Notes: generated from the letters alone by a model not told the origin. A stretch of 64,000 nucleotides of DNA from Candidatus Nomurabacteria bacterium (GCA_020631935.1 JACKGP010000004.1:1-64000); one strand, 5' to 3'. Counted from the stretch's first letter, positions 54,392 through 63,067 are shown. Numbers and translations: made by a program.

Positions 54392-55294
54392 ATGTCCAAT
54401 TTAGAATTTACCAAACCAGATGAGGCCTTAAGGCGCCGCCTTGAGTTCTTAAACCAAGACTTTATACCCTACGCCGACACAATGCCGGGAACGCTAATTG
54501 CATGGTGGAATCTATACAATGATTTAGAGTATGCGCCAATAGGAAGTAGTGGTATCGTCATAAGATCATCATACCTTCAATCAGGCAATAGAGTAGTCTA
54601 TACGTATCTAGGTGATCCAGGCCAAGCTAGTCAGGACATACAGTCGATATTTGAATACGAGCAATCAATAAATCAAGAACGTGTGGTTTACTCCGTACCG
54701 AAGTACTCTATCGAACAAATTAGAAACGACTTCGATTGCGAAAACGATGTAGACATTTCTGAATACGTCATAGATATACCACTGTTCTCAGAGCTAGCGT
54801 CCAAGGACTACAAAAAAATACGTCGGAAGATTAATAAAATACGCCTAGAGTACCCCAGCTTATATACCAAAGATCTAGTATCGATTAGTCATACGGAGAG
54901 AGAAGAGATTTCCAACTTCATAAAAAAAATTCCCGTCGAGAACGATATAGATGATGATGAAAACCGAGTCATGCTAGAGTCTCTCGACAAATTAGATATG
55001 TACGACCTGAAGGTGTCGTGTATCTATAACGATGATGAGATAGTCGCCGTATGCATGTATAAAAACGCCCCTCATGGACACGTAAATATAAATCACATAC
55101 GCGCCGACCACAAGTATCCACACTCCTTCTTATATGCGCTGCACGAACTTGCAATAAAGCTAGGAAAGGAAGGATTCTCACATATGAACATAGAGCAGGA
55201 TTTGGGTCTAGAGGGATTAAGAACCTTTAAGTCAAGGCTACACCCCTCTATGATGCTAGAGAAGTATACAGTCAGACCTAGGAAAGATCCTTAA
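54392..55294 (+). CDS. DUF2156-like acyltransferase (GNAT fold)
   Basis: A 300-residue soluble protein. The C-terminal part (YALHELAIKLGKEGFSHMNIEQDLGLEGLRTFKSRLHPS...EKYTV) resembles the DUF2156/LPG-synthase C-terminal acyltransferase domain, which transfers aminoacyl or acyl groups. The middle has a basic KDYKKIRRKINKIR. There is no membrane part. TATACT (54359-54364) is 27 nt upstream, and a short leaderless ORF at 54369 overlaps the start. It converges on the next gene with a 17-nt overlap. The acceptor is unknown; it may work with the nearby arginine decarboxylase. Confidence 0.6.
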   Translation: MSNLEFTKPDEALRRRLEFLNQDFIPYADTMPGTLIAWWNLYNDLEYAPIGSSGIVIRSSYLQSGNRVVYTYLGDPGQASQDIQSIFEYEQSINQERVVYSVPKYSIEQIRNDFDCENDVDISEYVIDIPLFSELASKDYKKIRRKINKIRLEYPSLYTKDLVSISHTEREEISNFIKKIPVENDIDDDENRVMLESLDKLDMYDLKVSCIYNDDEIVAVCMYKNAPHGHVNINHIRADHKYPHSFLYALHELAIKLGKEGFSHMNIEQDLGLEGLRTFKSRLHPSMMLEKYTVRPRKDP

Positions 55295-56423
55295 CCCTGT
55301 ATTTATACTCTGCAAAGTTTTTAAAAGCACCATATTGATCAGTGTGGGCACCCCCAAAACTAAATACCCCGTTTTTTTCTATCACATCTGTGACTATCTT
55401 TGGTATATAAGTTTCGGAAACATTAGTACATTGAAATACTATCTGCATACCATCTCTGTCTGAGCGCTCGTACACATCCTCTATCTTTTTTATGATTGAA
55501 TCTACGTATCCGCCGCCTTGTTGCGCACGGCTTGACTCTACTACTATACCAGGGAAATAAGCCAAATCGACTTCTTTGTCCTTTTCACGCACCCTGTCTT
55601 CATAGTACGCAGCGTCTAGCCAAACACACTTTTCCATATTGTATACAAGGTATCCCAATGCAACAACACTGCCGTCTTCAAAACAAGCAATATTTAACGC
55701 ACTATCGTCAAGTAGCATGCGCTCAAGTTCTTCTCTGGGCTGAATTTGTAGCGATGGATGGTCCTCCACTAGATGCTCAAACTGCTGACTGTAAATGCCC
55801 CAAATTTCATCAAGTATTTCAGGCGACCTACTGAGACAATGCGGACTCAGTACAGCGACTCCGTTTTCTGGAAGCTCAGGACTCTCTAGCGACTTAATGG
55901 CATCGATAATGGACATTCTTACACCCCCCCTAGTTGCCTCTGGTGAGCGCTCCGCAATGGCAGTAAAGTGTTTTACGCTCGGTAATCCATATTCGCGCCC
56001 ATATGCTTCAGTAACAGGCGTACAGTCTGCGCCATATCGAGAGGTCAGACCGCCAACCAGATCGTCGCTACCAGCCATATAATCATACACAACTAAAGCC
56101 CCTCTGCTAGATAACTCCTCTAGGTAACCCTGAAGTTGGCTTACGTCAATATCATCAGAATCAGGTAGCGACATGTAGTAGACTTCTCGGTCTGGAAAAT
56201 GAGTCTCAAAGAACTCTTTTCTGTAGTCCTGATGATACTCAATAGGTATCGCCACGAGCCATTCCGCACCCTCTATTCTTGTGAGCATAGATCTACTATC
56301 ATGCAATGCTGCTTCGTATGACTCTTCGATAAGCCCCTCTAGTTGGGGGCCGCTTGCACATCTCTTCACAAGATCTTCGTAGGCCTTAAAACCCATGCCC
56401 CTACTACTATGCTCTATACTCAT
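55278..56423 (-). CDS. Unrecognised protein with GNAT-like C-terminus
   Basis: A 381-residue soluble, acidic protein. The N-terminal half (about 50-170) has alternating strands and helices (GAEWLVAIPIEYHQDYRKEFF, RGALVVYDYMAGSDDLV) that I cannot place. The C-terminal half looks like an acetyltransferase fold (IACFEDGSVVALGYLVYN, LAYFPGIVVESSRAQQGGGYVDSIIKKI). It follows the arginine decarboxylase gene by 6 nt, so it probably belongs to the same pathway, perhaps acylating agmatine or a product. That is inference. Confidence 0.5.
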   Translation of the reverse strand: MSIEHSSRGMGFKAYEDLVKRCASGPQLEGLIEESYEAALHDSRSMLTRIEGAEWLVAIPIEYHQDYRKEFFETHFPDREVYYMSLPDSDDIDVSQLQGYLEELSSRGALVVYDYMAGSDDLVGGLTSRYGADCTPVTEAYGREYGLPSVKHFTAIAERSPEATRGGVRMSIIDAIKSLESPELPENGVAVLSPHCLSRSPEILDEIWGIYSQQFEHLVEDHPSLQIQPREELERMLLDDSALNIACFEDGSVVALGYLVYNMEKCVWLDAAYYEDRVREKDKEVDLAYFPGIVVESSRAQQGGGYVDSIIKKIEDVYERSDRDGMQIVFQCTNVSETYIPKIVTDVIEKNGVFSFGGAHTDQYGAFKNFAEYKYRVKDLS

Positions 56424-56429
56424 GCCCCA

Positions 56430-56903
56430 CTACCAACTCTCAGCTTTATAGACCGCAACGACCATGGCACACACAGGTTCGTCCATACAAATAGCACCGT
56501 TTAGCTCCATGTTTATCTCACCGAAACTGACACCTCGAGTCTTCATTAGAGCTTCAAGGCTAAGCTGGATATCACGAGCAACCTTATCGCGATTAGTTCC
56601 TTCGTGCTCTACAAAAAGACCCTTTCCCGACTCTTCTTCAATAACCCAGCCTACACCAGCCCAAGCCTCTACGCCTATCTCCGCAGTTCTATATTCTGCC
56701 ATAACCACATATAACCTATCTCCCCACTCGCCATCAATCGGCATCTCGTGCTCTTTTGGGCGCAGTATGGTAGATCCGGGTGGAATAACCGAACTTAACT
56801 TTAGTAGATTATAATTAGCTATACCAGCATCATTCAGTGCGCTATCAAAGGCCGACAGCGTAGTTGGGCCATCGCCTGTTCCTTTTGTAAGATATATATT
56901 CAT
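56430..56903 (-). CDS. pdaD: Pyruvoyl-dependent arginine decarboxylase
   Basis: A 157-residue proenzyme of the PvlArgDC family, which converts arginine to agmatine and CO2. The self-cleavage site is the Ser37-Ser38 pair in LLKLSSVIPPGS: cleavage makes a short beta chain and an alpha chain with an N-terminal pyruvoyl group. Other family stretches are LTKGTGDGPTTLSAFDSAL, GWGDRLYVVMAEYRT-like and AWAGVGWVIEEESGKGLFVEHEG. The catalytic Glu is probably in FVEHEG. It heads a two-gene unit with the GNAT-like gene. No agmatinase or antiporter is visible nearby. Confidence 0.92.
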   Translation of the reverse strand: MNIYLTKGTGDGPTTLSAFDSALNDAGIANYNLLKLSSVIPPGSTILRPKEHEMPIDGEWGDRLYVVMAEYRTAEIGVEAWAGVGWVIEEESGKGLFVEHEGTNRDKVARDIQLSLEALMKTRGVSFGEINMELNGAICMDEPVCAMVVAVYKAESW

Positions 56904-56948
56904 ATTAATAACTATCGTAGCAAATTACCATTTTCATAACAAGGAAAG

Positions 56949-56975
56949 GCTCCCCTAGATGGCTTCTAGGGGAGC
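56949..56975 (-). terminator. Hairpin at the end of the 168-residue gene
   Basis: GCTCCCCTAGA (56949-56959) pairs exactly with TCTAGGGGAGC (56965-56975) around a 5-nt loop, and the minus-strand RNA continues CTTTCCTT. It overlaps the stop codon of the gene at 56966 and is its likely terminator. Confidence 0.7.
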
Positions 56976-57472
56976 ATGGTGTCGACGACAGCCTTCAGTA
57001 CTTTGCCTATTCCCCATCCACCATGGATGAGGGCAAACTCTACTGAGTAGGCCGCAGACAGCATCGCGAAGACAGCCCACTTGGCACGCACTGATACCTG
57101 CAAATACTTGTTGAGTTGGAGGCTTGCAATGACGCCGCCAACCAGCAAGGTTGCAAAAAAAGCGGCACCTATAGACGTAACTGACTTCTTGATGGAGTTT
57201 TCGCGTCTCTTAAGCTCCTTATTGGATCGCTCTATCATAAGACGGCTCAAAAACCATCGTGCGAATGGGTGCGGACTTTGGCGCACAGCCTGGCTAATCA
57301 ACCAAAGCTGAAGCGCCAAACTAACCACAAAAGCCGCCAGTGTGGCGATCGACTGACTCACTAGTGTCAGTGACCAAAACACAGGACCAAACAAAATGTC
57401 GTCGATAATAACTAACGTGATGATGAGAGTCGCCCACCAAAACGCCGCTTGCAGTAGCTTCATTGCTTTCAC
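56966..57472 (-). CDS. Four-helix membrane protein, unknown, GC-elevated
   Basis: A 168-residue protein with membrane segments at about 8-29, 33-62, 100-120 and 132-152 and a basic central loop (LMIERSNKELKRRENSIKK). I do not recognise it. Two hand-counted 60-base lines (57001 and 57241) have 53% and 57% GC, above neighbours. It has a textbook AGGAGGTGA ribosome site and its own hairpin terminator. This compact, self-contained unit may be a recent acquisition. Confidence 0.65.
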   Translation of the reverse strand: MKAMKLLQAAFWWATLIITLVIIDDILFGPVFWSLTLVSQSIATLAAFVVSLALQLWLISQAVRQSPHPFARWFLSRLMIERSNKELKRRENSIKKSVTSIGAAFFATLLVGGVIASLQLNKYLQVSVRAKWAVFAMLSAAYSVEFALIHGGWGIGKVLKAVVDTMLP

Positions 57473-57556
57473 CTCCTAGGGGTAATGTTTTGAGCCATGC
57501 AATATTTATATTATAGCATAGAATTATAATTTACACAACTATATTAGAGGGTACGG

Positions 57557-57772
57557 CTATCTAGCAGACCCGCCAACCACTTGATCTAAGTCTACTTCCA
57601 CCTGCAAATTTTGTATATCGTAAGTCGTCTTAGCTACATATCCAAAACTCACAGCAGAAGCCGCTATAGCCACACCAGCTAGCATACCGCCGACTACACT
57701 ACGGATTCTCAAGCTATCATTATTTTCATAATCTAAACTTTTCGAACCCAGAGTATCGTAAAAGCTATTCAT
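57557..57772 (-). CDS. Small single-pass membrane protein, unknown
   Basis: A 71-residue protein: polar N-terminus (MNSFYDTLGSKSLDYENNDSLR), one membrane segment (about 25-47, VVGGMLAGVAIAASAVSFGYVA) and an acidic C-terminus (QVEVDLDQVVGG). There is no recognised motif. It is divergent from the response-regulator gene, and the shared 68-nt gap holds the TATAAT of that gene. Probably real, function unknown. Confidence 0.5.
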   Translation of the reverse strand: MNSFYDTLGSKSLDYENNDSLRIRSVVGGMLAGVAIAASAVSFGYVAKTTYDIQNLQVEVDLDQVVGGSAR

Positions 57773-57840
57773 AATGACTTATATTATACAAATTATACCT
57801 AGTTATGTCAATCATGTAATTGCTATGTTATAATTACCCC

Positions 57841-58212
57841 ATGACCAGGATAGCGATTATCGAAGATGATCAGACTATCAGTCAAATGTATCGACTGAAG
57901 TTTGAGAATGAAAACTTTGATGTGCAGTGGGCCAGTAATGGACGCGATGGAGTTGAACTTGTGCGCGAATTTCTACCAGACATTATCCTGCTGGACCTGC
58001 AAATGCCTGAAATGAATGGAACTGAAGCACTAAAGGTTATCCGTTCAAATGACTGGGGTAAAGATGTCCCAGTCATTATATTAACCAACACAGGCCTAGA
58101 GGAGTCACCGGACGACTTAAAGAAATTAAATGTCAGTAGTTATATAGTCAAGGCTGACTTAACACCTAGCCAGGTAGTAGCTCGCATAAAAGAAACTCTT
58201 GATAAAAAATAA
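57841..58212 (+). CDS. Single-domain response regulator
   Basis: A 123-residue CheY-like receiver without output domain. Acidic pocket EDD (residues 8-10), phospho-acceptor Asp in IILLDLQMPEMNG, Thr in IILTNTG, and Lys in IVKADLTP. TATAAT (57829-57834) ends 6 nt before the ATG, so the mRNA is probably leaderless; the longer reading from 57820 is rejected. It may relay from the histidine kinase at 52.1 kb. Without an output domain it must act through protein contacts. Confidence 0.93.
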   Translation: MTRIAIIEDDQTISQMYRLKFENENFDVQWASNGRDGVELVREFLPDIILLDLQMPEMNGTEALKVIRSNDWGKDVPVIILTNTGLEESPDDLKKLNVSSYIVKADLTPSQVVARIKETLDKK

Positions 58213-58214
58213 TT

Positions 58215-59036
58215 TTACTTTTTTCCTGCCGTAGATCGTGCGGCACGAATGACGTTATCGAATAATGCTGCCACGGTAAGTGGGCCAACTCCGCCCTTTT
58301 CTGGAGTTATCGCCAAGTCTCTCCTAGCGCGCACATCTAAAGCGAGGTCCCCAACTATTTCGCCATGCTCTGACGATGTTGCTGCGTCTACCACCGTAGC
58401 GCCCTTGCCTATAGATTCAGCTGGAATTAGATTTGGCCGACCGACTGCTGTAATAATTACGTCATATTTTGGTAGCTTTCTCAGCATATTCTTAGTATTT
58501 TCATCAAATACCTCTACGCTCAAACCGGCATCGCGCCACAATTTTGCCAGCGGTGCACCAACTAGCCTGCCGTTGCCAACTATCGCAATCTTTCTACCCT
58601 TGAGGGTTACATTGTAGCCAGCCAGCAGCCAGTCTATAGCCATAGGTGTCGCAGGAGTTAGCTCTGCGCCCTTTCCTAGGCCGTCAACGTCTTTTGATGG
58701 CTTTACCCGATTAACAGCCTCTTCGGTCTGAGATTCATCGCTTAGGGGTAATTGGACAATTATTCCATGTACATCATCGCGTTCATTTAGCTCATCGATA
58801 GTGCTAAAAAGTACACTGTCGCTAACACTGTGTTGCTCGACATCCACCAATGTGTCCAATCCATACCGTTGCTTTACCCGCACATAAGTATCTATAACTG
58901 GGCTGTCCGCTGTGCGCACTATGGCAAGTCGGGGCTCTATGCCCTCGGCCTGGCGCAACCCACGCACTTGTCGAGCCTGTCGCTCTTTTATGAATTCAGC
59001 CAATTCTCGGCCATTTAGTATCTTCACTCTAACCAT
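58215..59036 (-). CDS. folD: Methylenetetrahydrofolate dehydrogenase/cyclohydrolase
   Basis: A 273-residue bifunctional enzyme of one-carbon metabolism. Family motifs: YVRVKQRYGLD (Tyr and Lys of the active site), GIIVQLPLSD, KDVDGLG and GNGRLVGAPLAKLW, where family members usually read GRSxxVGxP, followed by KGGVGPLTVAALFDN. The loop change (GNGRLVG) may affect cofactor preference. It converges on the response regulator with 2 nt between stop codons. Confidence 0.94.
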   Translation of the reverse strand: MVRVKILNGRELAEFIKERQARQVRGLRQAEGIEPRLAIVRTADSPVIDTYVRVKQRYGLDTLVDVEQHSVSDSVLFSTIDELNERDDVHGIIVQLPLSDESQTEEAVNRVKPSKDVDGLGKGAELTPATPMAIDWLLAGYNVTLKGRKIAIVGNGRLVGAPLAKLWRDAGLSVEVFDENTKNMLRKLPKYDVIITAVGRPNLIPAESIGKGATVVDAATSSEHGEIVGDLALDVRARRDLAITPEKGGVGPLTVAALFDNVIRAARSTAGKK

Positions 59037-59071
59037 TTTAACAGTTTTGGTGCGCTATACCACCCCTATAG

Positions 59072-59455
59072 CTAGTTTCCAAACAGCCGAGTGTTTCTTT
59101 CGTAGCGCAAATGAGCAAACATTTGCAATAGCTTTACAAGCCTAAGCGCACGAATACCACGCAGAATCTCGAACGATTCGGTCGGTATGGGAATCGCCGC
59201 TAAAAGATATATGCCGTAATGCTTCCAGTAGCGCTTACGGTCTTTTGCAAAATGAAGCTCAAAGAAAAACTCTGCCAAAAATATACAAGCAATGATCACA
59301 TCCAGAACCTCAACTGCAAGGAGCTGCGAACGTGACAGTTTATCAAAATGCTCCATGCCTAAAAATACAAAATTCGCCAGAACTAGCGATAACATGACGA
59401 CCTCTTTTATAGAAAGGAATTTTTTGAGTTTATTGTTGATTTTTTTCTTTGACAT
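59072..59455 (-). CDS. Pore-less voltage-sensor-like membrane protein
   Basis: A 127-residue protein with four hydrophobic segments matching S1-S4 of a voltage-gated ion channel: about 17-34, 47-67, 75-90 and an S4-like RGIRALRLVKLLQMFAHLRY with Arg/Lys every third residue. An acidic S2/S3 region (EFFFELHFAKD) could pair with S4 charges. The chain stops where S5 and the pore would begin. It could be a stand-alone sensor, a proton-channel-like protein or a truncated channel. TAAAAT ends 6 nt before the ATG. Confidence 0.65.
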   Translation of the reverse strand: MSKKKINNKLKKFLSIKEVVMLSLVLANFVFLGMEHFDKLSRSQLLAVEVLDVIIACIFLAEFFFELHFAKDRKRYWKHYGIYLLAAIPIPTESFEILRGIRALRLVKLLQMFAHLRYERNTRLFGN

Positions 59456-59551
59456 GATCTAATTTTAGCAACAACAATAATATTACTCCAATAAGTGATA
59501 GCGCCCACCCCTAATATAAAAAACACCAGACCAAGAGTCTGACATTTTTTA

Positions 59552-59628
59552 TGGAGGGCCAGGAGGGACTCGAACCCTCGACACCCTGCTTAAGAGGCAG
59601 GTGCTCTAACCAGCTGAGCTACTGGCCC
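59552..59628 (-). tRNA. tRNA-Lys (anticodon CTT)
   Basis: A 77-nt minus-strand gene with perfect acceptor GGGCCAG/CTGGCCC, D-arm GCTCAGCTGGTTAGAGC, anticodon arm CCTGC-CTCTTAA-GCAGG (CTT), T-arm with GGTTCGAGTCC and encoded CCA. Confidence 0.95.
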
Positions 59629-59677
59629 GAATACTTTTAAAACTATATCAAACAGAGGTAAAAATGTCTACTGCTTT

Positions 59678-61243
59678 TTACAACTGGTCTTTCTTGCTGC
59701 TAATAAACGCGCTCCACTGACGGATTAGGCGCAAGATGGTTTTCAAGGGTAGCTCTATTAGCATATCTAGGGTCATAGCGACAATATTAACCTGTGCATA
59801 TTTCTCGCTCATATATCTGCCCACCACTACAAATGGCATATACAGAAAGTCTCTAGCGATAGTTACACCGTTTTGGTCACTATCGACACTTTCAAGCTCT
59901 CGAATCTGCCTTGATAGTCTGAATCCAAGGAAGCTAGCGGCCGACAAGAATACGAAGAATACCAGAAGATGAACGATATCAAAGCCAAAGAACCTCCAAA
60001 GCAGCCAAGCCACACCACCAAACACTATGACAAATGCCAAAGCATAGAAAATAGTATAACCGACCCCAAACTGCTGAGTTTGTCGACGCGATAACTGCCT
60101 GCTCTTTGAGTCTCCATAAAGCATTTCTTCAACTTGGGAAACTAATTTTTCGGTATTCGCCCTACCCGGCAACAATAGAGTGGCACGCAGCAACACCATG
60201 TAGAGTGGCGGGAATAAAAGATTTATAATTAACGGAACCCACAGAATTGTACCAGCCACAAGGTAGTCATATGGCACCTCTAGGCCAACACCTATCAGAA
60301 ACTTCGTGATTATTAGAAATATTACACTCTTTATAATCCCTCGATTAATTTTCTGGGTTGTATTTGAATAATCTCGCTCGATTTGCGCCTCATATTCGCT
60401 CAGGAAAACATTTTTATTTTGCAGCTTATCGATAGCGTCCGGATTTGAGTCAACCAAGTGGCGAAGCACGCGTAAAGGCGCCCCGTGTCGATCGATATAG
60501 CGAAAAAGCTTGTCTACCGTACCTGAGTCTAGGAGGTCATCAATCTGCTTGTTGGTAGCAATATAGTCGGAATACGCACGCGGTGATTGACCCAGACGTT
60601 CTAGCAGACTAGCCCTAACTGTTGCAGAGTCTGACTTTAGCAGGGCCCTATGTATCGCCACAAACAGTGCCGCTTCTATATCTGGTGGCAACTTTCCGCG
60701 AAATATTCGCCCAAAATCTACGCTGTCCATGATGCGCTGATGAGCGAAATGAACAAATGCCTTTCGATCGAACTGCTCAACCAGAAGCTGCTCTATCTCA
60801 GAGGCTAACACTTCAACTGTCCAGGCTTCAGCACGAGATAAACTACGCTTGTCACGCACCAGAGACTCGTAGGCTGAATAATGCAAACTGGCTAGATTGT
60901 TGATTTTCTGTACCGTAACTTCAGGGATAGAATCGTTTAGCACATAGCCCGCTAGAGTTAGCTCTATCGCCAATTCGTCGCCACTTCGAGATATTAAATC
61001 CCCATCTCTTAGTAAGAATAATCGACGATAAAAACGACGTATTGCCCGCTCGAGCAATAAATGCTCTTCGGCATATTCGGCAGCGTTTCGTAACTGCTCG
61101 TACGCAGCAGTTAATGTACCGCCAGCACCTACTATGTGCACCTTTTCGGCGGCATTGCGCTCTTTACCGTATTCATCACGAGAAATTCTCGCTTGTTGGA
61201 GCAAGCGAGCTAATAATTGTCCGTGCTGATTTAAATTATCCAT
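59678..61243 (-). CDS. Unrecognised 521-residue membrane protein
   Basis: The N-terminal 305 residues are soluble, helical and charged (DNLNQHGQLLARLLQQARISR, LERAIRRFYRRLFLLRDGDLIS). Four membrane segments follow (about 306-326, 330-355, 405-428 and 432-452) with conserved-looking IPYDYLVAGT-like and WVPLIINLLFPPLYMVLLRA; the C-terminus is cytoplasmic-like and amphipathic. I see no catalytic motif. It lies between tRNA-Lys and tRNA-Arg with no operon partner. A structural or envelope role is possible but unproven. Confidence 0.75.
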   Translation of the reverse strand: MDNLNQHGQLLARLLQQARISRDEYGKERNAAEKVHIVGAGGTLTAAYEQLRNAAEYAEEHLLLERAIRRFYRRLFLLRDGDLISRSGDELAIELTLAGYVLNDSIPEVTVQKINNLASLHYSAYESLVRDKRSLSRAEAWTVEVLASEIEQLLVEQFDRKAFVHFAHQRIMDSVDFGRIFRGKLPPDIEAALFVAIHRALLKSDSATVRASLLERLGQSPRAYSDYIATNKQIDDLLDSGTVDKLFRYIDRHGAPLRVLRHLVDSNPDAIDKLQNKNVFLSEYEAQIERDYSNTTQKINRGIIKSVIFLIITKFLIGVGLEVPYDYLVAGTILWVPLIINLLFPPLYMVLLRATLLLPGRANTEKLVSQVEEMLYGDSKSRQLSRRQTQQFGVGYTIFYALAFVIVFGGVAWLLWRFFGFDIVHLLVFFVFLSAASFLGFRLSRQIRELESVDSDQNGVTIARDFLYMPFVVVGRYMSEKYAQVNIVAMTLDMLIELPLKTILRLIRQWSAFISSKKDQL

Positions 61244-61260
61244 AATATATTATTCAAAAA

Positions 61261-61336
61261 TGGTACACCCGGTACGATTCGAACGTACGACACCTGGTTC
61301 CGAAGACCAGTGCTCTATCCACTGAGCTACGGGTGC
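61261..61336 (-). tRNA. tRNA-Arg (anticodon TCG)
   Basis: A 76-nt minus-strand gene with acceptor GCACCCG/CGGGTGT (one G-T), D-arm GCTCAGTGGATAGAGC, anticodon arm CTGGT-CTTCGGA-ACCAG (TCG), T-arm with GTTCGAATC and encoded CCA. Confidence 0.95.
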
Positions 61337-61389
61337 ATATCTGCTGTATTATAGCACTTTTCCCTTAAAACTCGTATACTAGATGCAGT

Positions 61390-62409
61390 ATGAAAGTACA
61401 CACACAAATACCTCTTCGAAATTACACAACCATGAAGATCGGCGGACCAGCGCGTTTCATGACCAATGTACACACAAAAGAAGAACTGGTTGAAGCCATA
61501 AATAACGCCCAGTCTCAAAACATACCATTTCACATCTTAGGCAGCGGCAGTAATACAATAGTTCACGACGAAGGCTATGATGGCTTGATAATTCGAAACT
61601 GCATCGAGGGCTCTACGGTGCTATCAGACTCTGCATCTAGTACCACTCTAGAGATTAATGCTGGCGAAAACTGGGATAGCGTAGTTAAGCGAACTGTAGA
61701 GATGAATCTACGTGGAATCGAAGCCCTATCGGCAATCCCGGGTACGGCCGGAGCTGCACCTGTGCAAAATATTGGAGCCTACGGCCAAGAAATTGCCGAC
61801 ACGCTAGTAAGTCTAACTGCCTATGATTCACTAGATAAAAAGTGGGTCACCCTAGAAAATGCCGATTGCGAATTTAGCTACCGCAGCAGTATTTTTCGCG
61901 AGGGCGAAGCTGGACGATACGCCATCAACTCAATTACTCTCGAACTGTACAAATCACGACCCGAGCCGCCTTTTTACGCAGCTGTCCAGGAATATTTCGA
62001 CACAAACCACATCACCCAAGTCAGCGTAGCAGACATTCGCACGGCTGTTATGGCAATTCGCGCTGACAAGCTACCTAATCCAGCAGAAAAACCAAACTCA
62101 GGATCATTTTTTAAGAATGCAATAGTCGAAGAATGGCATTTTAATGACCTAATAAGAGATTACCCTTCTATGCCCCATTACGATATGGGGAATAAGACCT
62201 ATAAGATACCGACTGGCTGGCTTATCGAGCAGTGCGGACTAAAGGGTTCTTTGATTAGCGGCATGCGTGTTCATGACAAGAACGCTCTAGTACTTATAAA
62301 TGAATCTGCCAACGGGTACGGAGATTTAGCTCTAGCGCGAGAAGAGATAAAGGGTGCAGTAAGAGATACTTTTCGCATCCAGATAGAGCAAGAGCCGCTA
62401 GAAATATAG
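61390..62409 (+). CDS. murB: UDP-N-acetylenolpyruvoylglucosamine reductase
   Basis: A 339-residue FAD enzyme that completes UDP-MurNAc for peptidoglycan. It begins IPLRNYTTMKIGGPARF; the FAD loop is LGSGSNTIVHDEGYDGLII; IPGTAGAAPVQNIGAYGQE, FSYRSSIFRE and the active-site serine of PNSGSFFKN follow. TATACT (61375-61380) ends 9 nt before the ATG and no Shine-Dalgarno site is present. It shows that the cell builds its own wall precursors, in line with MltG and the other lytic enzymes. Confidence 0.96.
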   Translation: MKVHTQIPLRNYTTMKIGGPARFMTNVHTKEELVEAINNAQSQNIPFHILGSGSNTIVHDEGYDGLIIRNCIEGSTVLSDSASSTTLEINAGENWDSVVKRTVEMNLRGIEALSAIPGTAGAAPVQNIGAYGQEIADTLVSLTAYDSLDKKWVTLENADCEFSYRSSIFREGEAGRYAINSITLELYKSRPEPPFYAAVQEYFDTNHITQVSVADIRTAVMAIRADKLPNPAEKPNSGSFFKNAIVEEWHFNDLIRDYPSMPHYDMGNKTYKIPTGWLIEQCGLKGSLISGMRVHDKNALVLINESANGYGDLALAREEIKGAVRDTFRIQIEQEPLEI

Positions 62410-62452
62410 TCTAGACCTTGTCTGAAACCTGAATAATGATTATGCTAAATAC

Positions 62453-63067
62453 ATGCATAGGCAGTCTGTATCGCGAGGTTTCACGCTAGTTGAGCTAGTT
62501 ATTGTTATGATTGTCATTGCTGTCATTGCAGCTCTAGGCACTGTTGCTGTTGGAAAAATTCAAGTCAGCGCCCGAGATCAAGAGCGCCGAACTGACATTC
62601 AGGCGTTTGCAGCTGCTCTAGAAAATAGGTATCGCACAGGCAATACCAAATCTAGCTCACCCCACTCCGCTACATATACAGCTGGATCATATCCGGGTGA
62701 AAATGAGATATTTCATAATATTGAGTGGTTCCAGTCCCAAGTGGCGTCGGAGATATTACCTGGATTAACTAGGCAGTCTATTACCCCACCTGGTAGCACC
62801 CCATACATTAGCTTAATATGTTTCACAAACACCACCGGGCCATGCGCTGGAAATACCACCACCGACAGCATGAGCTCCACCGATCGTGAAACGACAATAC
62901 GTAACCACATATGGCACCTTACTAATGGCGGCAGGGAAACATATGTATATGAACCCATAACCAACGACAATAAGGTCTGCTACCAAAACGACTGCTCGCA
63001 CTACAATCTGCACTACTACGAGGAAGAAACGGACTCTGTCAAAACCTACAGGAGTAAACGACAGTGA
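62453..63067 (+). CDS. Type IV pilin-like protein
   Basis: A 204-residue protein with leader MHRQSVSRG and FTLVELVIVMIVIAVIAALGTVAVGKI, then RDQERRTDIQAFAAALENRY, typical of CPR pilins, and a C-terminal domain with four cysteines. TATGCT (62441-62446) ends 6 nt before the ATG. It is the first of three overlapping pilin-like genes; the next start overlaps its stop (GTGA). Confidence 0.88.
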   Translation: MHRQSVSRGFTLVELVIVMIVIAVIAALGTVAVGKIQVSARDQERRTDIQAFAAALENRYRTGNTKSSSPHSATYTAGSYPGENEIFHNIEWFQSQVASEILPGLTRQSITPPGSTPYISLICFTNTTGPCAGNTTTDSMSSTDRETTIRNHIWHLTNGGRETYVYEPITNDNKVCYQNDCSHYNLHYYEEETDSVKTYRSKRQ

